Under the pieces are notes generated by a model, which did not search any database, was not told the origin of the DNA, and worked only from the letters and a program-made list of their open reading frames with translations. This document shows, piece by piece, positions 43,801 through 53,257 of a stretch of 64,000 nt of DNA. The DNA is taken from NCBI GenBank assembly GCA_946122785.1, contig CAMGYJ010000007.1, forward strand, positions 40,201,587-40,265,586, written 5' to 3'. The DNA is from Linum tenue (taxonomy: Eukaryota; Streptophyta; Magnoliopsida; Malpighiales; Linaceae). Both the position numbers and the translations under genes were made by a program. Each line of letters begins with the position of its first letter. The stretch's first letter is position 1.

Positions 43801-44722
43801 ACAGAAAGATATAGACCAGATCAAGAAGGCACTGAGTAAGGAGTTTAAGATCAAATTGCTTGGACCTCTAAATTATTTCCTGGGTTTGGAGATAAACAGA
43901 ACTGCTACTGGTCTTAATGTTTGTCAGAGAAAATATTGCATGGATCTACTAACAGACACTAGATACTTGGATGCAAAAGGGTGTCAAACACCATCAGATC
44001 CAAAGGTGAAGCTTAGTGCAAAGGAAGGAGATTTGTTGGAAGATCCAGAGCAGTATAGAAGGTTAGTGGGGAGGCTACACTACATTACCATTACAAGACC
44101 AGATTTAACATACTCAGTGCAACAACTGTGCCAATTTCAGAAGCAGCCATGTACAGGACACCTACAAGCAGCTTTTAGAGTGCTAAGGTACCTTAAATCA
44201 TGTCCAGATCAGGGAATACACTTTAGCAGTGATGCAGACTTGAAGCTGGTTGGTTTTTGTGACTCAGACTGGGCAAGTTGCCCAGATACACGAAGGTCTA
44301 CAACAGGATACTGTACCTTCTTAGGGAAGTCACTGCTTACCTGGAAAACGAAGAAACAGACAACAGTATCCAGGTCCTCCTCGGAAGCAGAATACAGAGC
44401 CTTAGCATTGCTTGTATGTGAAGTAGATTGGTTAAGGGTTTTACTTGCAGAGATGGGAGTTACAATACCATTACCAGTTGCAGTTTACTGTGATAACAAG
44501 TCTGCAATACATATTGCAGAAAACCCTGTTTTCCATGAGAGGACGAAACATATAGAGATTGATATGCATGTCACCAGGGAAAGGATCAAAGTGGGTTTGG
44601 TTAAGTTGTTACATGTCAGTACAATTAATCAGCTGGCTGATTTGTTTACTAAGGGACTGGACAGGATTCGTCTCAAGGATCTGTTATGCAAGTTGGGAGT
44701 GACAGTGCCATCCTCAACTTAA
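40823..44722 (+). CDS. Copia gag end and full pol (protease, integrase, RT, RNase H)
   Basis: Uninterrupted 1299 codons after the hAT insertion. Order: gag zinc knuckle CVYCKRYGHNVDEC; protease LWIVDTGASDHIS; integrase HHCC zinc region (WHWRLGHAS ... CDVCHYSKH); integrase core with Asp in LLHVDIWGPL, Asp in IRSDQGKEF and Glu in ARVERKHQ; RT with KARLVAKGF, LEQLDVSNAFLNGDL (Asp) and YVDDIILAGD; RNase H with GFCDSDWA, SSSEAEYRA, YCDNKSA and the end motif NQLADLFTKGL. All catalytic residues I can name are present. As gag is disrupted upstream, no full polyprotein can be made from this copy. Confidence 0.93.
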   Translation, partial: YEIIKSHLLSQKPLPSVSEAVDDLLLDEQKLKAESVTSGRKSQTVALAVEAGQEGKPKAQGKKQCVYCKRYGHNVDECWKIKKKREMEDGGTPRSGQGTVTGFAGSVSQNNSSDTSTESSFGSSTDTTGNSPVSSSKTVMGFTPEEMNRLRHMMQAGGNAVSSPPLSPSIAHNAYSVSQFLPPYPNYAGKFSLSTFSPQITPSVDALWIVDTGASDHISCSLNLFIEHREVQNVFVHLPNTSKVSVTHIGTVRLPTGLHLYNVLLVPSFAFNLISVSRLTHDQPLVLHFHSNLCHIQDPVSSRMIGLAREHRGLYYLSFTSSDQVQEPDSHFTAATSFNFKPQNFDVWHWRLGHASSDRISMLQKTDSTVTHSKIYHCDVCHYSKHKRLPFPISTRVAKCAFELLHVDIWGPLSVISYDGYAYFLTVVDDYSRAVWVFLMKHKHETRGLLQGFCSLVKNQFNADVKVIRSDQGKEFHMHEFFQEKGIEHQMSCVETPEQNARVERKHQHILNVARSLRFQSGLPFLYWSDCILHAVYLINRLPTPLLQNRSPYELLYHKPPFLGHLRVFGSLCYASTLSHHRTKFSPRAKQCVFLGIPTGVKGYKLLDLKEKKVFLSRDVVFYEMILPFRHSTESTNSPSPLSSFPAPPSFSHAPPISVPSAPSPCSPEPPSAEPVSVERGVTSPEVADTDVETDPEIPPESSSPLVVNHGEQDCELLPHEDFEPSVRRSLRVPVLPTRLNDYEIDPNLKFGAFGATTTSSHPVILKVDHLNAADRVFALNVLSHVEPTSYHEAIKSVEWNRAVQDELGALDANQTWDIVEVPEGKHVIGCKWVFKLKLKPDGSIERYKARLVAKGFTQIYGIDFLDTFSPVAKINSVKALLAVAAVKNWTLEQLDVSNAFLNGDLCEEVYMKVPLGIDLPAGSSKRMACRLKKSLYGLKQASRQWFAKLDAFLLKSGFSQSMSDYSMFTRSVHGRTMVLLVYVDDIILAGDAQKDIDQIKKALSKEFKIKLLGPLNYFLGLEINRTATGLNVCQRKYCMDLLTDTRYLDAKGCQTPSDPKVKLSAKEGDLLEDPEQYRRLVGRLHYITITRPDLTYSVQQLCQFQKQPCTGHLQAAFRVLRYLKSCPDQGIHFSSDADLKLVGFCDSDWASCPDTRRSTTGYCTFLGKSLLTWKTKKQTTVSRSSSEAEYRALALLVCEVDWLRVLLAEMGVTIPLPVAVYCDNKSAIHIAENPVFHERTKHIEIDMHVTRERIKVGLVKLLHVSTINQLADLFTKGLDRIRLKDLLCKLGVTVPSST

Positions 44723-44729
44723 AGGGGGG
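44721..44729 (+). promoter_or_regulatory. Copia polypurine tract
   Basis: AAAGGGGGG directly before the 3' LTR. It overlaps the pol stop codon (TAA at 44720-44722). Confidence 0.9.
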
Positions 44730-45062
44730 TGTGAAGGAAGAATGCTGACCAGAAGAAGAAGTTGCAGAAAGAAGAAGAAAGAGTCCTTATGGAGGAAGGA
44801 TTGGTTGTTCAAGATGAAGACGTTTCCTGTATAAGAAACGTTTCCTTTCTTTGTTTAAGTTTAAGAGCAAAACTATGTCGTTTTACATTGCAATGGTTAG
44901 CCGTTGCTAAACAGTGTTTATTTCTTGTAATGGCCTATAAGGCAGAGACACGTGGACTAGCGGGCTAATTTGAATTAGCTCACTGATATATAAACAAGAG
45001 ATACAGCAGAGAAACCTTTGAGGGTTCTGCTATTCTCGAAATCCCTATCTAAAAATCTCATA
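44730..45062 (+). repeat. Copia 3' LTR
   Basis: 333 bp, same ends as the 5' LTR, with seven single-base differences and no indels by eye. Followed at 45063-45067 by GAGGA (TSD) and then the displaced tail of the B3 gene. Confidence 0.92.
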
Positions 45063-45067
45063 GAGGA

Positions 45068-45150
45068 TGAGATGAGATGAGATCACGAGAAAGACAAATA
45101 AAACAAAACCATAAAAGAAAAGGAAAAGGGAAGGGAGCATGTAAATATAA
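45068..45150 (+). other. Displaced 3' end of the second B3 gene
   Basis: Directly after the TSD the B3 frame would read on as T-GAG-ATG-AGA-TGA, so the native stop is at about 45076-45078. What follows (A/G-rich, GAAAAGGAAAAGGG) would be the native 3' UTR, now separated from its gene by 8.7 kb. Confidence 0.65.
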
Positions 45151-46153
45151 ATAAGGTGTTGGTATCTCGCATCTGGATCATCTCTTCTCCCACACGCAAG
45201 ACCTCAGCCGCCTCGAGGTCTTGGAATTCCAAGGCGTGTCCGAGATTCCTCGAGGAACCCTGGATCATCTCTTCTCCCACTGCCACTCGCTGCAACACCT
45301 GTCTCTCGACAACTGCACTTTCCATGAGAAGGATACAGTCCTCAGAGTTTGTTGCCCCAACAACAGAAATTTCCAGAGACTGTCATTCAATTTCCCAGAG
45401 TTTGATCACCATATCAGCAGGATTGAAGTCCTCTCTGCTCCAGGTCTTCATAGTTTGGAGGTGCGTGGAGCAGAATACATCCCATGCTTCGAATTTGGGG
45501 ACGACATTGCTCAGCTACAGGAGCTTCGGTTTTGTAACCAAGGGCTCTGTGGACTGCTGCAAGGCTGCTACTTCCCATGGTCTCGTTCTCAATTCAACAA
45601 GTTTGCACCGAGTTTGCAGCTTTTCAAGTACGACCTGGTGACTTACAACTTCGACCCTGCATCGAATCGTTGCCCGGACTGGCTGCAGTTTGAAAAGCTC
45701 ACTGTGTTGGATTTGACCATATATATCTATCATGCCCGCGGCTCAAGTATGCTGGAGGTCACTGCCCTGCTGAGGGCAGCTCCATTGTTGCGCCAATTGT
45801 CCATATCGTTCGTACATGCATTTGGCTACACAATCTGGCAGGATCGTGCAGAGGAGTTGGCGGTGGCGACATGGAAACATCACTCTCTGCAGGTGCTTCA
45901 GCTCCATGGGGTGCATCCAAGCAACAAAAAGCAATTTCTTGATCCTCGCAAACCCCAAATGCAGCTTGCTGCCTACATCATCCTCAACTCCCCTTCAGTG
46001 AACCAGGTCCTTGTTGATACCAGGAATTTAGGATCCACCACCCCCAAGGAACCACATGAGGTTGATGCTCTCGTCTCTGGAGCTAGGATGGAGTTGGAAA
46101 GCCGTCTCCACTCTCACACTGCCACCTCCCAGATTTGCTTCACTTATCGATAG
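45150..46153 (+). pseudogene. F-box/LRR-type protein, C-terminal part only
   Basis: Open frame of at least 310 codons (first Met 45221). Leucine-rich-like repeats with the plant F-box/LRR spacing (CHSLQHLSLDNCTF, LSAPGLHSLEVRGAEY, FEKLTVLDLTIYIYHA, LLRQLSISFVHAF, HHSLQVLQLHGVHP, PSVNQVLVDTRN). No F-box at the N-terminus: the frame upstream of 45221 reads HLDHLFSHTQDLSRLEVLEF and then meets stops, so the substrate-recognition half remains without the SKP1-binding half. F-box/LRR proteins normally recruit targets to SCF ubiquitin ligases; alone this could be a truncated or 5'-incomplete gene. The last 25 bp are tandemly repeated just after the stop. Confidence 0.65.
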
Positions 46154-46195
46154 TCCCAGATTTGCTTCACTTATCGATAGACAATGTATTAGTCC

Positions 46196-46203
46196 TTTTT
46201 TAT
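46196..46203. repeat. TSD of long-TIR MULE-type element, left copy
   Basis: TTTTTTAT, matched by 47497-47504. Because the flank is T-rich, a 9- or 10-bp duplication is also possible. Confidence 0.6.
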
Positions 46204-47496
46204 GAGTAAAATACCTCGGGTATCACTTAAGTTTGAGAACTGGAGCGGACATACCACTTAAATTTGAATAGGGCGTCGGGTACCACTGAACTCTATTATT
46301 TGTTCATCGGGTACCACTCAAGTTTAATGTTAAGTGCATTCCGTTAAAGTTAACAGAATATTCTTGGAATATTCTGTTTTCTAATTTCTTAATTGGTCCT
46401 TCTACTTTTCTTATTGTAAAAACTCATTTTGAATTATGAAAAACATTAATTTTTATTATTTAGTTGGTATCTCTTTTGAAGACTTGATACCAAATTAATT
46501 TTGGAATAGAAAATTTAGAATAAATTATCATTATAAGTATTTTCAATTATCATTATGTTTTCTAATAATTGAATTATTATCTGAAGCAAATATATCCTAT
46601 GAATTCTGTTTAGTTGGACTCCTCTTTTGAAGACTTTGATACCAAACCAATTTTTGAATAGGAAATGTAGAATCAATTATCATTATAAGTATTTTCAATT
46701 ACCATTATGATAATTGAATAATTTGCCGAAGCCAATATATACTATGAATTCTATATCGATATAAATAACCTAAAAATATTATATTTAATTCTCGTAAATC
46801 ATGCTAATATTGTATAATTTTCTATGTTAAATATCCTTGTAATTTTCTAATATTATATTGTAGATGTTCTATATTAATTAAATTTACTAATTCTAATTCT
46901 CTTCTTATAGTCGAATTTTATTTTTTATATTTGTTACAGAATGTTGTAGCTTTTATTATTTATTACTTGGTTACTTTCATTCACTTTTCGTTCTTTTTTT
47001 TCAATTACTGGAACATGTATAATTCTTTCTGACTGTGTTCCATTTATCATTCTTTGATCTTGATGTATTAATGATCTATTAGGTTCTATTTTAACTATTT
47101 TTAATGATACTTCTAATTGGATTAGCAATTTAAATATATCTTCTAATATTGATTTTAAATATTTATTATTATATTCTATATAATTGTTGTTCTTCTTGAT
47201 ATTTGTTTATTATTTTTACTAATTTATCTATTTTATTGATAATTTGATTAGTCATTTTAGTAATATTATGTTTAGAAGATTTTTTAATTTCTATATTAGA
47301 TAAAAACTTGTTGAAATATAGTTTGGATGTTTTTAAAAGTTTTGGGTACCAAAAAGTAATTACAATTTTGGGTTGGATGGAAAACTAGACGGATGCACAT
47401 TTTGGCGACTTTAATGGTACCCGACGCCCTATTCAAACTTAAGTGGTATGTCTGTCCCAATTCTCAAACTTAAGTGGTACTCGAGATAGTTTACCC
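46204..47496. mobile_element. Non-autonomous long-TIR (MULE-type) element, 1.3 kb
   Basis: The first ~95 bp (GAGTAAAATACCTCGGGTATC, then ACTTAAGTTTGAGAA and AATAGGGCGTCGGGTACC) are inverted at the other end (GGTACCCGACGCCCTATTC, then TTCTCAAACTTAAGTGG and TTTACCC). The interior is very AT-rich without a gene; TTAGTTGG(T/A)CTCTTTTGAAGACTT occurs twice (about 46462, 46611). Long TIRs with an 8-10 bp TSD point to the Mutator superfamily, unrelated in sequence to the 15-kb MULE. It lies 50 bp downstream of the F-box-type stop. Confidence 0.75.
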
Positions 47497-47504
47497 TTTT
47501 TTAT

Positions 47505-47843
47505 TATTAACTTTAAGGAGTTGAATAAGCCTATCATTACGTAGTATTATGGTTTTGAACTATCATGAGTACTTCATCCATAGAAACCCTCACCTCCTGT
47601 ATTTTGAGTTTTGACTGAGCTGCCTACATTTTTCCAGTTTTAGACTTTTTGAGTTTTGAGGGAGAATCATGCTCTTGAGTCTCTCCTTTATGTCCTTTTC
47701 CGCGTACCTTCCCTCCTCTCTCTCTTTTATCTCTTTCTCCATCGCTTATACTTCCATTCGCTTCCCCTCCAATTTCTTTTCCAAATCAAAATCAGCATGG
47801 AAAATCGGAACGGATTGACATGGAGAGCCTCCTCTCTTCTGAC
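47505..47843. other. Spacer with CT-rich leader-like DNA
   Basis: Contains TCCCTCCTCTCTCTCTTTTATCTC and a Met-initiated short frame (MENRNGLTWRASSLL, 47800 on). Across the hAT MITE that follows this frame runs into the repeated F-box 3' segment at 48212. Composition resembles a 5' UTR and first exon, but no gene can be supported. Confidence 0.4.
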
Positions 47844-48199
47844 TAGGGGTGTCAGTTCGGGTCGGGTTCGGTTACCCAAACCGAAACCCGAAAAAACCCG
47901 AAACCGAAAATCACTAAAATTGAACCCGAACCCGATAGGTGATAAGGACTTGCGGGTTCCGGTTACCCAAAACCCGAAAATTCCTGATCGGGTTCGGGTT
48001 TGGTTAAAGCAAACCGAAACCCGAAAGCCTAAAAATACGGGCTGAGTTCTATCATTGGAGGCTTTTAATCGGAACCCGAAAAACCGATAAGCAAAACCAA
48101 ACTCGAAAAACCCAAAACCCGAACCCGCAAAACCGAAAATGTATATAATCGGTCGGTTTCGGGTAAACCCGAAATACCGAAACCAAATAGACACCCCTA
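47844..48199. mobile_element. hAT MITE (356 bp), TSD CTTCTGAC
   Basis: Ends TAGGGGTGTC and GACACCCCTA, with perfect 8-bp repeats CTTCTGAC at 47836-47843 and 48200-48207. The interior is built of AACCCGAAA / TTTCGGGTT motifs (both orientations), giving mirror ORFs on both strands that are not genes. Confidence 0.9.
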
Positions 48200-48211
48200 C
48201 TTCTGACCCTT

Positions 48212-48272
48212 AAAGCCGTCTCCACTCTCACACTGCCACCTCCCAGATTTGCTTCACTTATCGATAGACACT
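48212..48272 (+). repeat. Second copy of the F-box-type gene 3' end
   Basis: AAAGCCGTCTCCACTCTCAC and the following bases through CACTTATCGATAGACA repeat 46107-46153 (and the partial copy at 46154-46182) almost exactly. See findings. Confidence 0.8.
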
Positions 48273-48654
48273 TTTTTTATGGTTAATAGCAACAAAAGAA
48301 GAACTATTTTGTAAATTGTTTTTTTTGTGTGTGTAATATCTTCAAGTTTTTCTTAACACACAAAAGTAATTCTTAACTTATTAACTTTAATTACTAACAA
48401 ACAATGACTTTATTATTAATCATCCCCGTCGAATTATTAAGACGCCAATGTATTTCTTCTTCAATTATTAAAACACCACGTCGTTGAAGCTTTAAACAGG
48501 TGAATCATTTTTTTTTTCTTCGTTGAATCAATCACTTTTATTTCTATAAGAAACCAATACAACGAAAGTGAGATAACCATCCCATGAAACACGAACTAAC
48601 CCCCACCCCTATCTGAGTATTATACTAATGCTATATGAACAAAACAGCAAAAGA
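48273..48654. other. Intergenic, AT-rich
   Basis: No gene. ATTATTAA(A/G)AC(A/G)CCA(A/C) occurs twice (about 48434 and 48467). Confidence 0.4.
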
Positions 48655-48900
48655 CTATAAGTATCCCAACCCAACCAAAGCATCACTAAACCCTCTGTTC
48701 CCACATGAAAGAAATATCAAATCCATTTTGATTAGTTCCGCAACTTGCTCAGGAGTGCGACATGGCGAGCCATGAATTACACCACACCTTTCCTTCCAAA
48801 TGAATGTCACCAACATGCACCAAATGAGAGCTTGCCATTCCCCTACTCTTGCTGATCCAGCAGTGGTCATGAAATGCACCATAGTATCCCAATCATTGTG
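48655..48900 (-). pseudogene. LINE-derived (zf-RVT-like) fragment
   Basis: The C-terminal ~85 codons of the reverse frame ending at 48655 read VGEWQALIWCMLVTFIWKER, CGVIHGSPCRTPEQV. This resembles the W-x(n)-IWKERN-x-RIF region after the zf-RVT domain of plant LINE/non-LTR RT-derived proteins. The part upstream (to 49107) is hydrophobic with no match. A small remnant. Confidence 0.5.
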
Positions 48901-49107
48901 CAGCAACAGGTCACTCTGACCCGATCCTTTTTGAAAACCAAACCACAACTCAAACCACAAACCGGTTACTCCGGAGCAACCCAAACAAATTTTTAAAATA
49001 AATAAACCGACAATGTTTAAGAATTTCAAACACAAAGACTGAATACTTAGGCAAATGACAATCCCAATAATTAAAATGAAAGAACTCAGGATCTCTAGTT
49101 TACACAC

Positions 49108-50587
49108 CTAACCATGTAACAAAGAAATTAAACTATTCTAGCTCTGACTCTTCACGAGTTCCTTGACTTCTCATCAATGCTGGTGCAGCTGCTCGCATCG
49201 CCTTGCCTCTTCTTGCAGTCCGCCTCTGCTAACCCTTCCTCAGCCTGGTGAGTGAGAAGCGGTCAGTCTCGTCGTTACTTCCTAAGGTCTTTGCCCTAGG
49301 CAAACTCCTTACTAAACACATTATTAGGGGAATGCCTTCCTTAGACGAAAGTCGTTCTCACTTTCATCCTTTAAACTTTACTATCAAACAGTCTATAAGA
49401 GATCTCTACTCCTATCTTATCTTTAGAATTCCCTTACTTATATTCTTAATCCATAGACACCAACACAAGGGACCACCGCGTTACGTCTCGCCGTCCGGTT
49501 GCATACCCAAACTCGGCAATGGCACTGCGTTACGTCTCGCCGTCCAGTCCATGCTCGTCAACTACTGCGTTACGTCTCGCCGTCCAGTAGTGACCCAACC
49601 GCCCGGTGGTTCATCTTACCATCAACCAACTATTACAATCATACATCCATACATTCATACATAGCACAACGCGTGCCACCACCCTTACAAGCGGTGGGAT
49701 GCCCTCACACACATATCGCGCATACTAGAAAATTAACTAAATAATAACTTGAACGAAAAGCATAAACTAAAAGAGCTACGACAGAGATTTTACCCCCTTT
49801 ACACTCACCTCTTCAGTCGCATCAACGTCTGCATTCTCACGCTCAAGCCCCGCCCGTTTTTCCTCTTTTGGCTCCTCCTCTATCGGTTCATCGTCTTCCT
49901 CTTCGACGACCCTAACCATGGGAGCTCCGCCGCCATTCTCTTCAAGGTCCCTCCTCAGGCCACAATTCAGCGGACAACTTCGAACTCCCAACACCCCGGG
50001 TCTTCTAGGAGGATAGGATTGGGGCCTCTCCATCGCTTGACCCCCGCCAGTCGTGATCGCCGTTGCCGAGTTCTCGGCCTTCCTCTTGCCTCCGCTAGAC
50101 ACGACTCTTCCTCTCCTACTAACCGGTGTGAACCTCTTCATCACGAGAGACTACAACTTTTGATCGTCGACTAACTTTCTCACCTTCTTTCCCTCCTTAG
50201 CCGGATTATCCCAGGAAACCTATTAATAAGAAATTCATACTCTAAGACAACCTTTCTCAATTTAAAAGCCTCCTTTTTATCTACCCAGACACCCTCTACT
50301 CAAAGTCCCATCCTCAAACCTCACTCCAAAGGTCCCTTAACCTCCTTTAAAATTTTTCTAGAAATACTCCCTTCAAAACCGACTATTTTTCTTAATTATT
50401 TTTATCTTGGACGAATTTTTCACCTAACTTGAACCTTCTTATAATTTTGGAAAATAATTTTCCCATGTCAATCATGAGCACCTATACCCTGGAAAATTAT
50501 CAAACCCTTAAAAATCCCTCGGAAAGATTTTTATTTAATCAAAACGAATATTAGAACAATTTCTAAAAATAGAAATGCATATTCAAA
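49108..50587. other. Unassigned region with a triplicated 19-bp motif
   Basis: GCGTTACGTCTCGCCGTCC occurs at about 49478, 49527 and 49567. The region 49240-50180 is less AT-rich, with frames on both strands around 49749-50174 but no recognised domain. It may be a decayed LTR. Nothing else to report. Confidence 0.4.
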
Positions 50588-50669
50588 AATCATCAAATTA
50601 AATTACAGCCATTTCCTTGACGTCCATCAATTTATAAAAATCATCAAATTAAATTACAGCCATTTCCTT
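50588..50669 (+). repeat. 31-bp direct repeat at the left edge of the Sirevirus remnant
   Basis: AAATCATCAAATTAAATTAC and AGCCATTTCCTT occur twice, 51 bp apart (about 50588 and 50639). The retroelement gag sequence begins immediately after the second copy, so the repeat marks the deletion/insertion breakpoint. Confidence 0.7.
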
Positions 50670-51322
50670 AAATGTGGGAGATCAGGGCATATTAAAGCAT
50701 AATGCCCATTCCTCAAGCTAGAGAAGGCTTATGCAGCCACGTGGAGTGGGAGTGAAGAGGAAGGAGATGAGGATGACGAAGTTACAGTGCATCGATCCTA
50801 TATGGTTGTTGCTGAGGAGATAGAGGATGAAGAAGAATTGTCTCAACCGCAACAGACTACACAGGTAAGTATATCTAACTTAAATGAACTTGAAGATACT
50901 GAATGTGAAAGCGATGATGAAATGCTGGTTCATACTATTAGAGAAATTCAACTGGAATTTGGAAATGTCAAAGTAAAATACACAAAGTTGAAAAGGGAAA
51001 ATGAACTAAACCTGAAGAAAATAGAAGAACTAGAGACGAAGTTGAAATTGAGTGAAACCAATAATAATGAAATCATGAGTGACTTGGTAAAAACCCAAAA
51101 TGAGAATTTTAAACTTAAGAATGAATGCTTAAATCTAAGAGAACAAGTAAAAAATGGTGTAATTCGAAATGGGAGGCAAGTTAGATATGAGATTAAAAAT
51201 ACATAATGCTTCTACTGTCATAAGAATGGTCATCTGATTAAAGAATGTAAACAACGTTTAAGATCAGAAGCTAAGAAAAACGTTCTAGCTAGTAGAAATG
51301 GTTACTTGTGGAATAGACAATT
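50670..51322 (+). pseudogene. Sirevirus gag C-terminal remnant
   Basis: Begins inside a zinc knuckle (KCGRSGHIKA-stop-CP at about 50671), then an acidic stretch (SGSEEEGDEDDE), then a Lys/Glu/Leu coiled coil (50787-51206). A TAA at 51204 is followed by a second knuckle CFYCHKNGHLIKEC at 51207. Then the hAT MITE TSD. Two in-frame stops make it non-coding. Confidence 0.75.
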
Positions 51323-51330
51323 ATCACAAA

Positions 51331-51893
51331 TAGGGGTGTTCAAACGGTTTGGTTACCATGGTAACTATTTTAACCAGTAGTATTTGACTAATTTGGTTTG
51401 GTTAATTTCGATAATTGGTTTGGTTTGGTTAAAAAATTTAGCTTGTTTGGTTTAAGTGGTTTGGTTTGGTTTCAGGCACTCATAACCAATCAAACCAAAT
51501 TAACCAGTTAAGTAATTTGCCATATATCTAATATATATTATATACACATACTTAATACTTTGCATAACCACTCAAGAGTCAAACGTAAGATAATTGTATT
51601 TGTTACATGTATTTACGTTAAGGGTTAACTATAATTATGTGGATTGTTATGTGTTGTTCATTATATAAATTGCAAATTGGTGCACTAACTGAAAAATTTT
51701 CTCACTTAATGATAATGTGGTGTTATATTGGTTATTTTGGTTAACCAATTAACCAAAACGAATAAACTTTAGTTTGGTTAATTTGGTTGTTGTATTAGTT
51801 TGGACGGTTTGGTTATGATATTGTATTCCGTGGTTAATAGATTTTAGACTTATTTGGTTTGTTATTACCATGGTAACCATTTGAACACCCCTA
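51331..51893. mobile_element. hAT MITE (563 bp) inside the Sirevirus, TSD ATCACAAA
   Basis: Ends TAGGGGTGTTCAAA and TTTGAACACCCCTA, followed inwards by GTTACCATGGTAA palindromes. The perfect TSD ATCACAAA lies at 51323-51330 and 51894-51901. GGTTTGGTT motifs fill the subterminal parts. The same family begins at 63688. Confidence 0.92.
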
Positions 51894-51939
51894 ATCACAA
51901 AGACCCAAGAAAGTCTGGGTTAGAAAAACAGCATGACTT

Positions 51940-53093
51940 ATGTGTGTGCAGAGATGTCTTCAAGTGAGCATGGAGACCTCTAAGTGGATCATGGATAGTG
52001 GTTGCTCACATCATATGACAGGTAACGAATTTTTGTTTTCAAAACTAGAATTAGGAAAATTTGGTAAGGTTTTCTTTGGAGATAATAATTCTGCTGAAAT
52101 TATTGGAAAAGGTCAAGTAGGGTCTTGTCCATCCATAAAAAATGTCCTGTTAGTTAAAGGTCTAAAACATAATCTCATGTCAATCAGTCAAATGTGTGGT
52201 AAAGAGTGTAGAGTTATATTTGAACCGAATTGTTGCTATGTCGAAAACATTAAATCAAAACAGATCTTGTTTACTGGGAAAAGGAATGGTAAGATTTATA
52301 CTATTGATCTCAATGATAAAGAATGCTTTAATGAAACTTGTCTAATGAGTGTTGATAGAAACCTGCAAGAAGATTGGCACAGGCGTCTTGGTCATGTGAA
52401 TGTTAACACCCTATCTAAACTAGCTTGTCTAGGGTTGGTTAGAGGATTACCTAGGATGAATGAAAAACGGGAGTTCTTTTGTGATGCATGTGCAAAAGGG
52501 AAACAAACGAGGTCTAGTTTTAAGAGTAAACCAGTCATATCCACGTCCAGACCCTTGGAACTTTTATATCTTGACTTGTTTGGTCCTTCTAATGTGATAA
52601 GCTATGGGGGAAAATCATATGCTTTTGTGATTGTTGATGACTTTTCAAGATTTACGTGGGTTCTTTTTCTAGCTAAAAAGGATGAGGCTTTTGAACAGTT
52701 TAAGACCTTGATCAAACTTTTAGAAAATGCGAAAGTGTCTAAAGTTGGCAGCATTCGAAGTGATCATGGGGGAGAGTTCTCCTCTGAATCCTTTGAATTG
52801 TTTTGTAATGAACTAGGGATTTTTCACAATTTCTCTGCCCCAAGAACTCCTCCGCAAAACGGAGTAGTTGAGAGGAAAAACAGGACCTTAATAGACATTG
52901 CTCGCACCATGTTGCATGACTATGGTGTTCCTAAATATTTTTGGGCTGAGGCAATAAATACTGCCTGTTATGTAGTTAATAGAGCTCTTATCAGGTCAGG
53001 TTTAAACAAAACACCCTATGAATTGTGGAAGGGTAGGAAACCAAATTTAGGGTACTTTCGTACTTTTGGATGCAAGTGCTTTTCATTAAACAC
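51940..53093 (+). pseudogene. Sirevirus protease and integrase
   Basis: Starts mid-polyprotein. Protease WIMDSGCSHHMTG, GAG-pre-integrase (WHRRLGHVNVNTLSKLA ... CDACAKGKQ), integrase core Asp in LLYLDLFGP, Asp in IRSDHGGEF, Glu in NGVVERKNRTL, and the downstream KTPYELWKGRKPN. It is cut at LNT by the solo LTR; the remaining residues of the printed frame after 53093 are LTR sequence. Confidence 0.85.
53089..53093. repeat. 5-bp TSD of the solo LTR, left copy
   Basis: AACAC, repeated at 55379-55383. Confidence 0.88.
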
Positions 53094-53217
53094 TGTAACA
53101 TCCTGTTCCGGAAAAATTTGTATTACGATCACTAGGAAATTTAACGATTTAAAATTTAGCGTTTTGATAGTATTTCGACGAAAATTGGATTATCGATCGA
53201 TCGGATAAGTATACGTA

Positions 53218-53257
<40 letters not shown>

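Larger units (their letters stand above)
36401..45062 (+). mobile_element. Ty1/copia LTR retrotransposon, young, with a nested hAT element
   Basis: Two 333-bp LTRs (36401-36733, 44730-45062) differ at 7 sites by eye (about 2%). Also present: a PBS matching initiator-Met tRNA, a single gag-pol frame, a polypurine tract, and TSD GAGGA. Minus the 3.3-kb hAT insertion (37493-40814) and its duplicated 8 bp, the element is 5.3 kb, normal for compact copia lineages. Defects seen: one TAG in gag (37106) and the hAT insertion. Pol is completely open with all catalytic motifs. Low LTR divergence says insertion is recent relative to most of this window. Confidence 0.93.

Noticed and set aside
47727..48194. 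155-codon reverse ORF rich in GFGF/RFFGF
   Set aside because: Produced by the AACCCGAAA repeats of the hAT MITE at 47844-48199.
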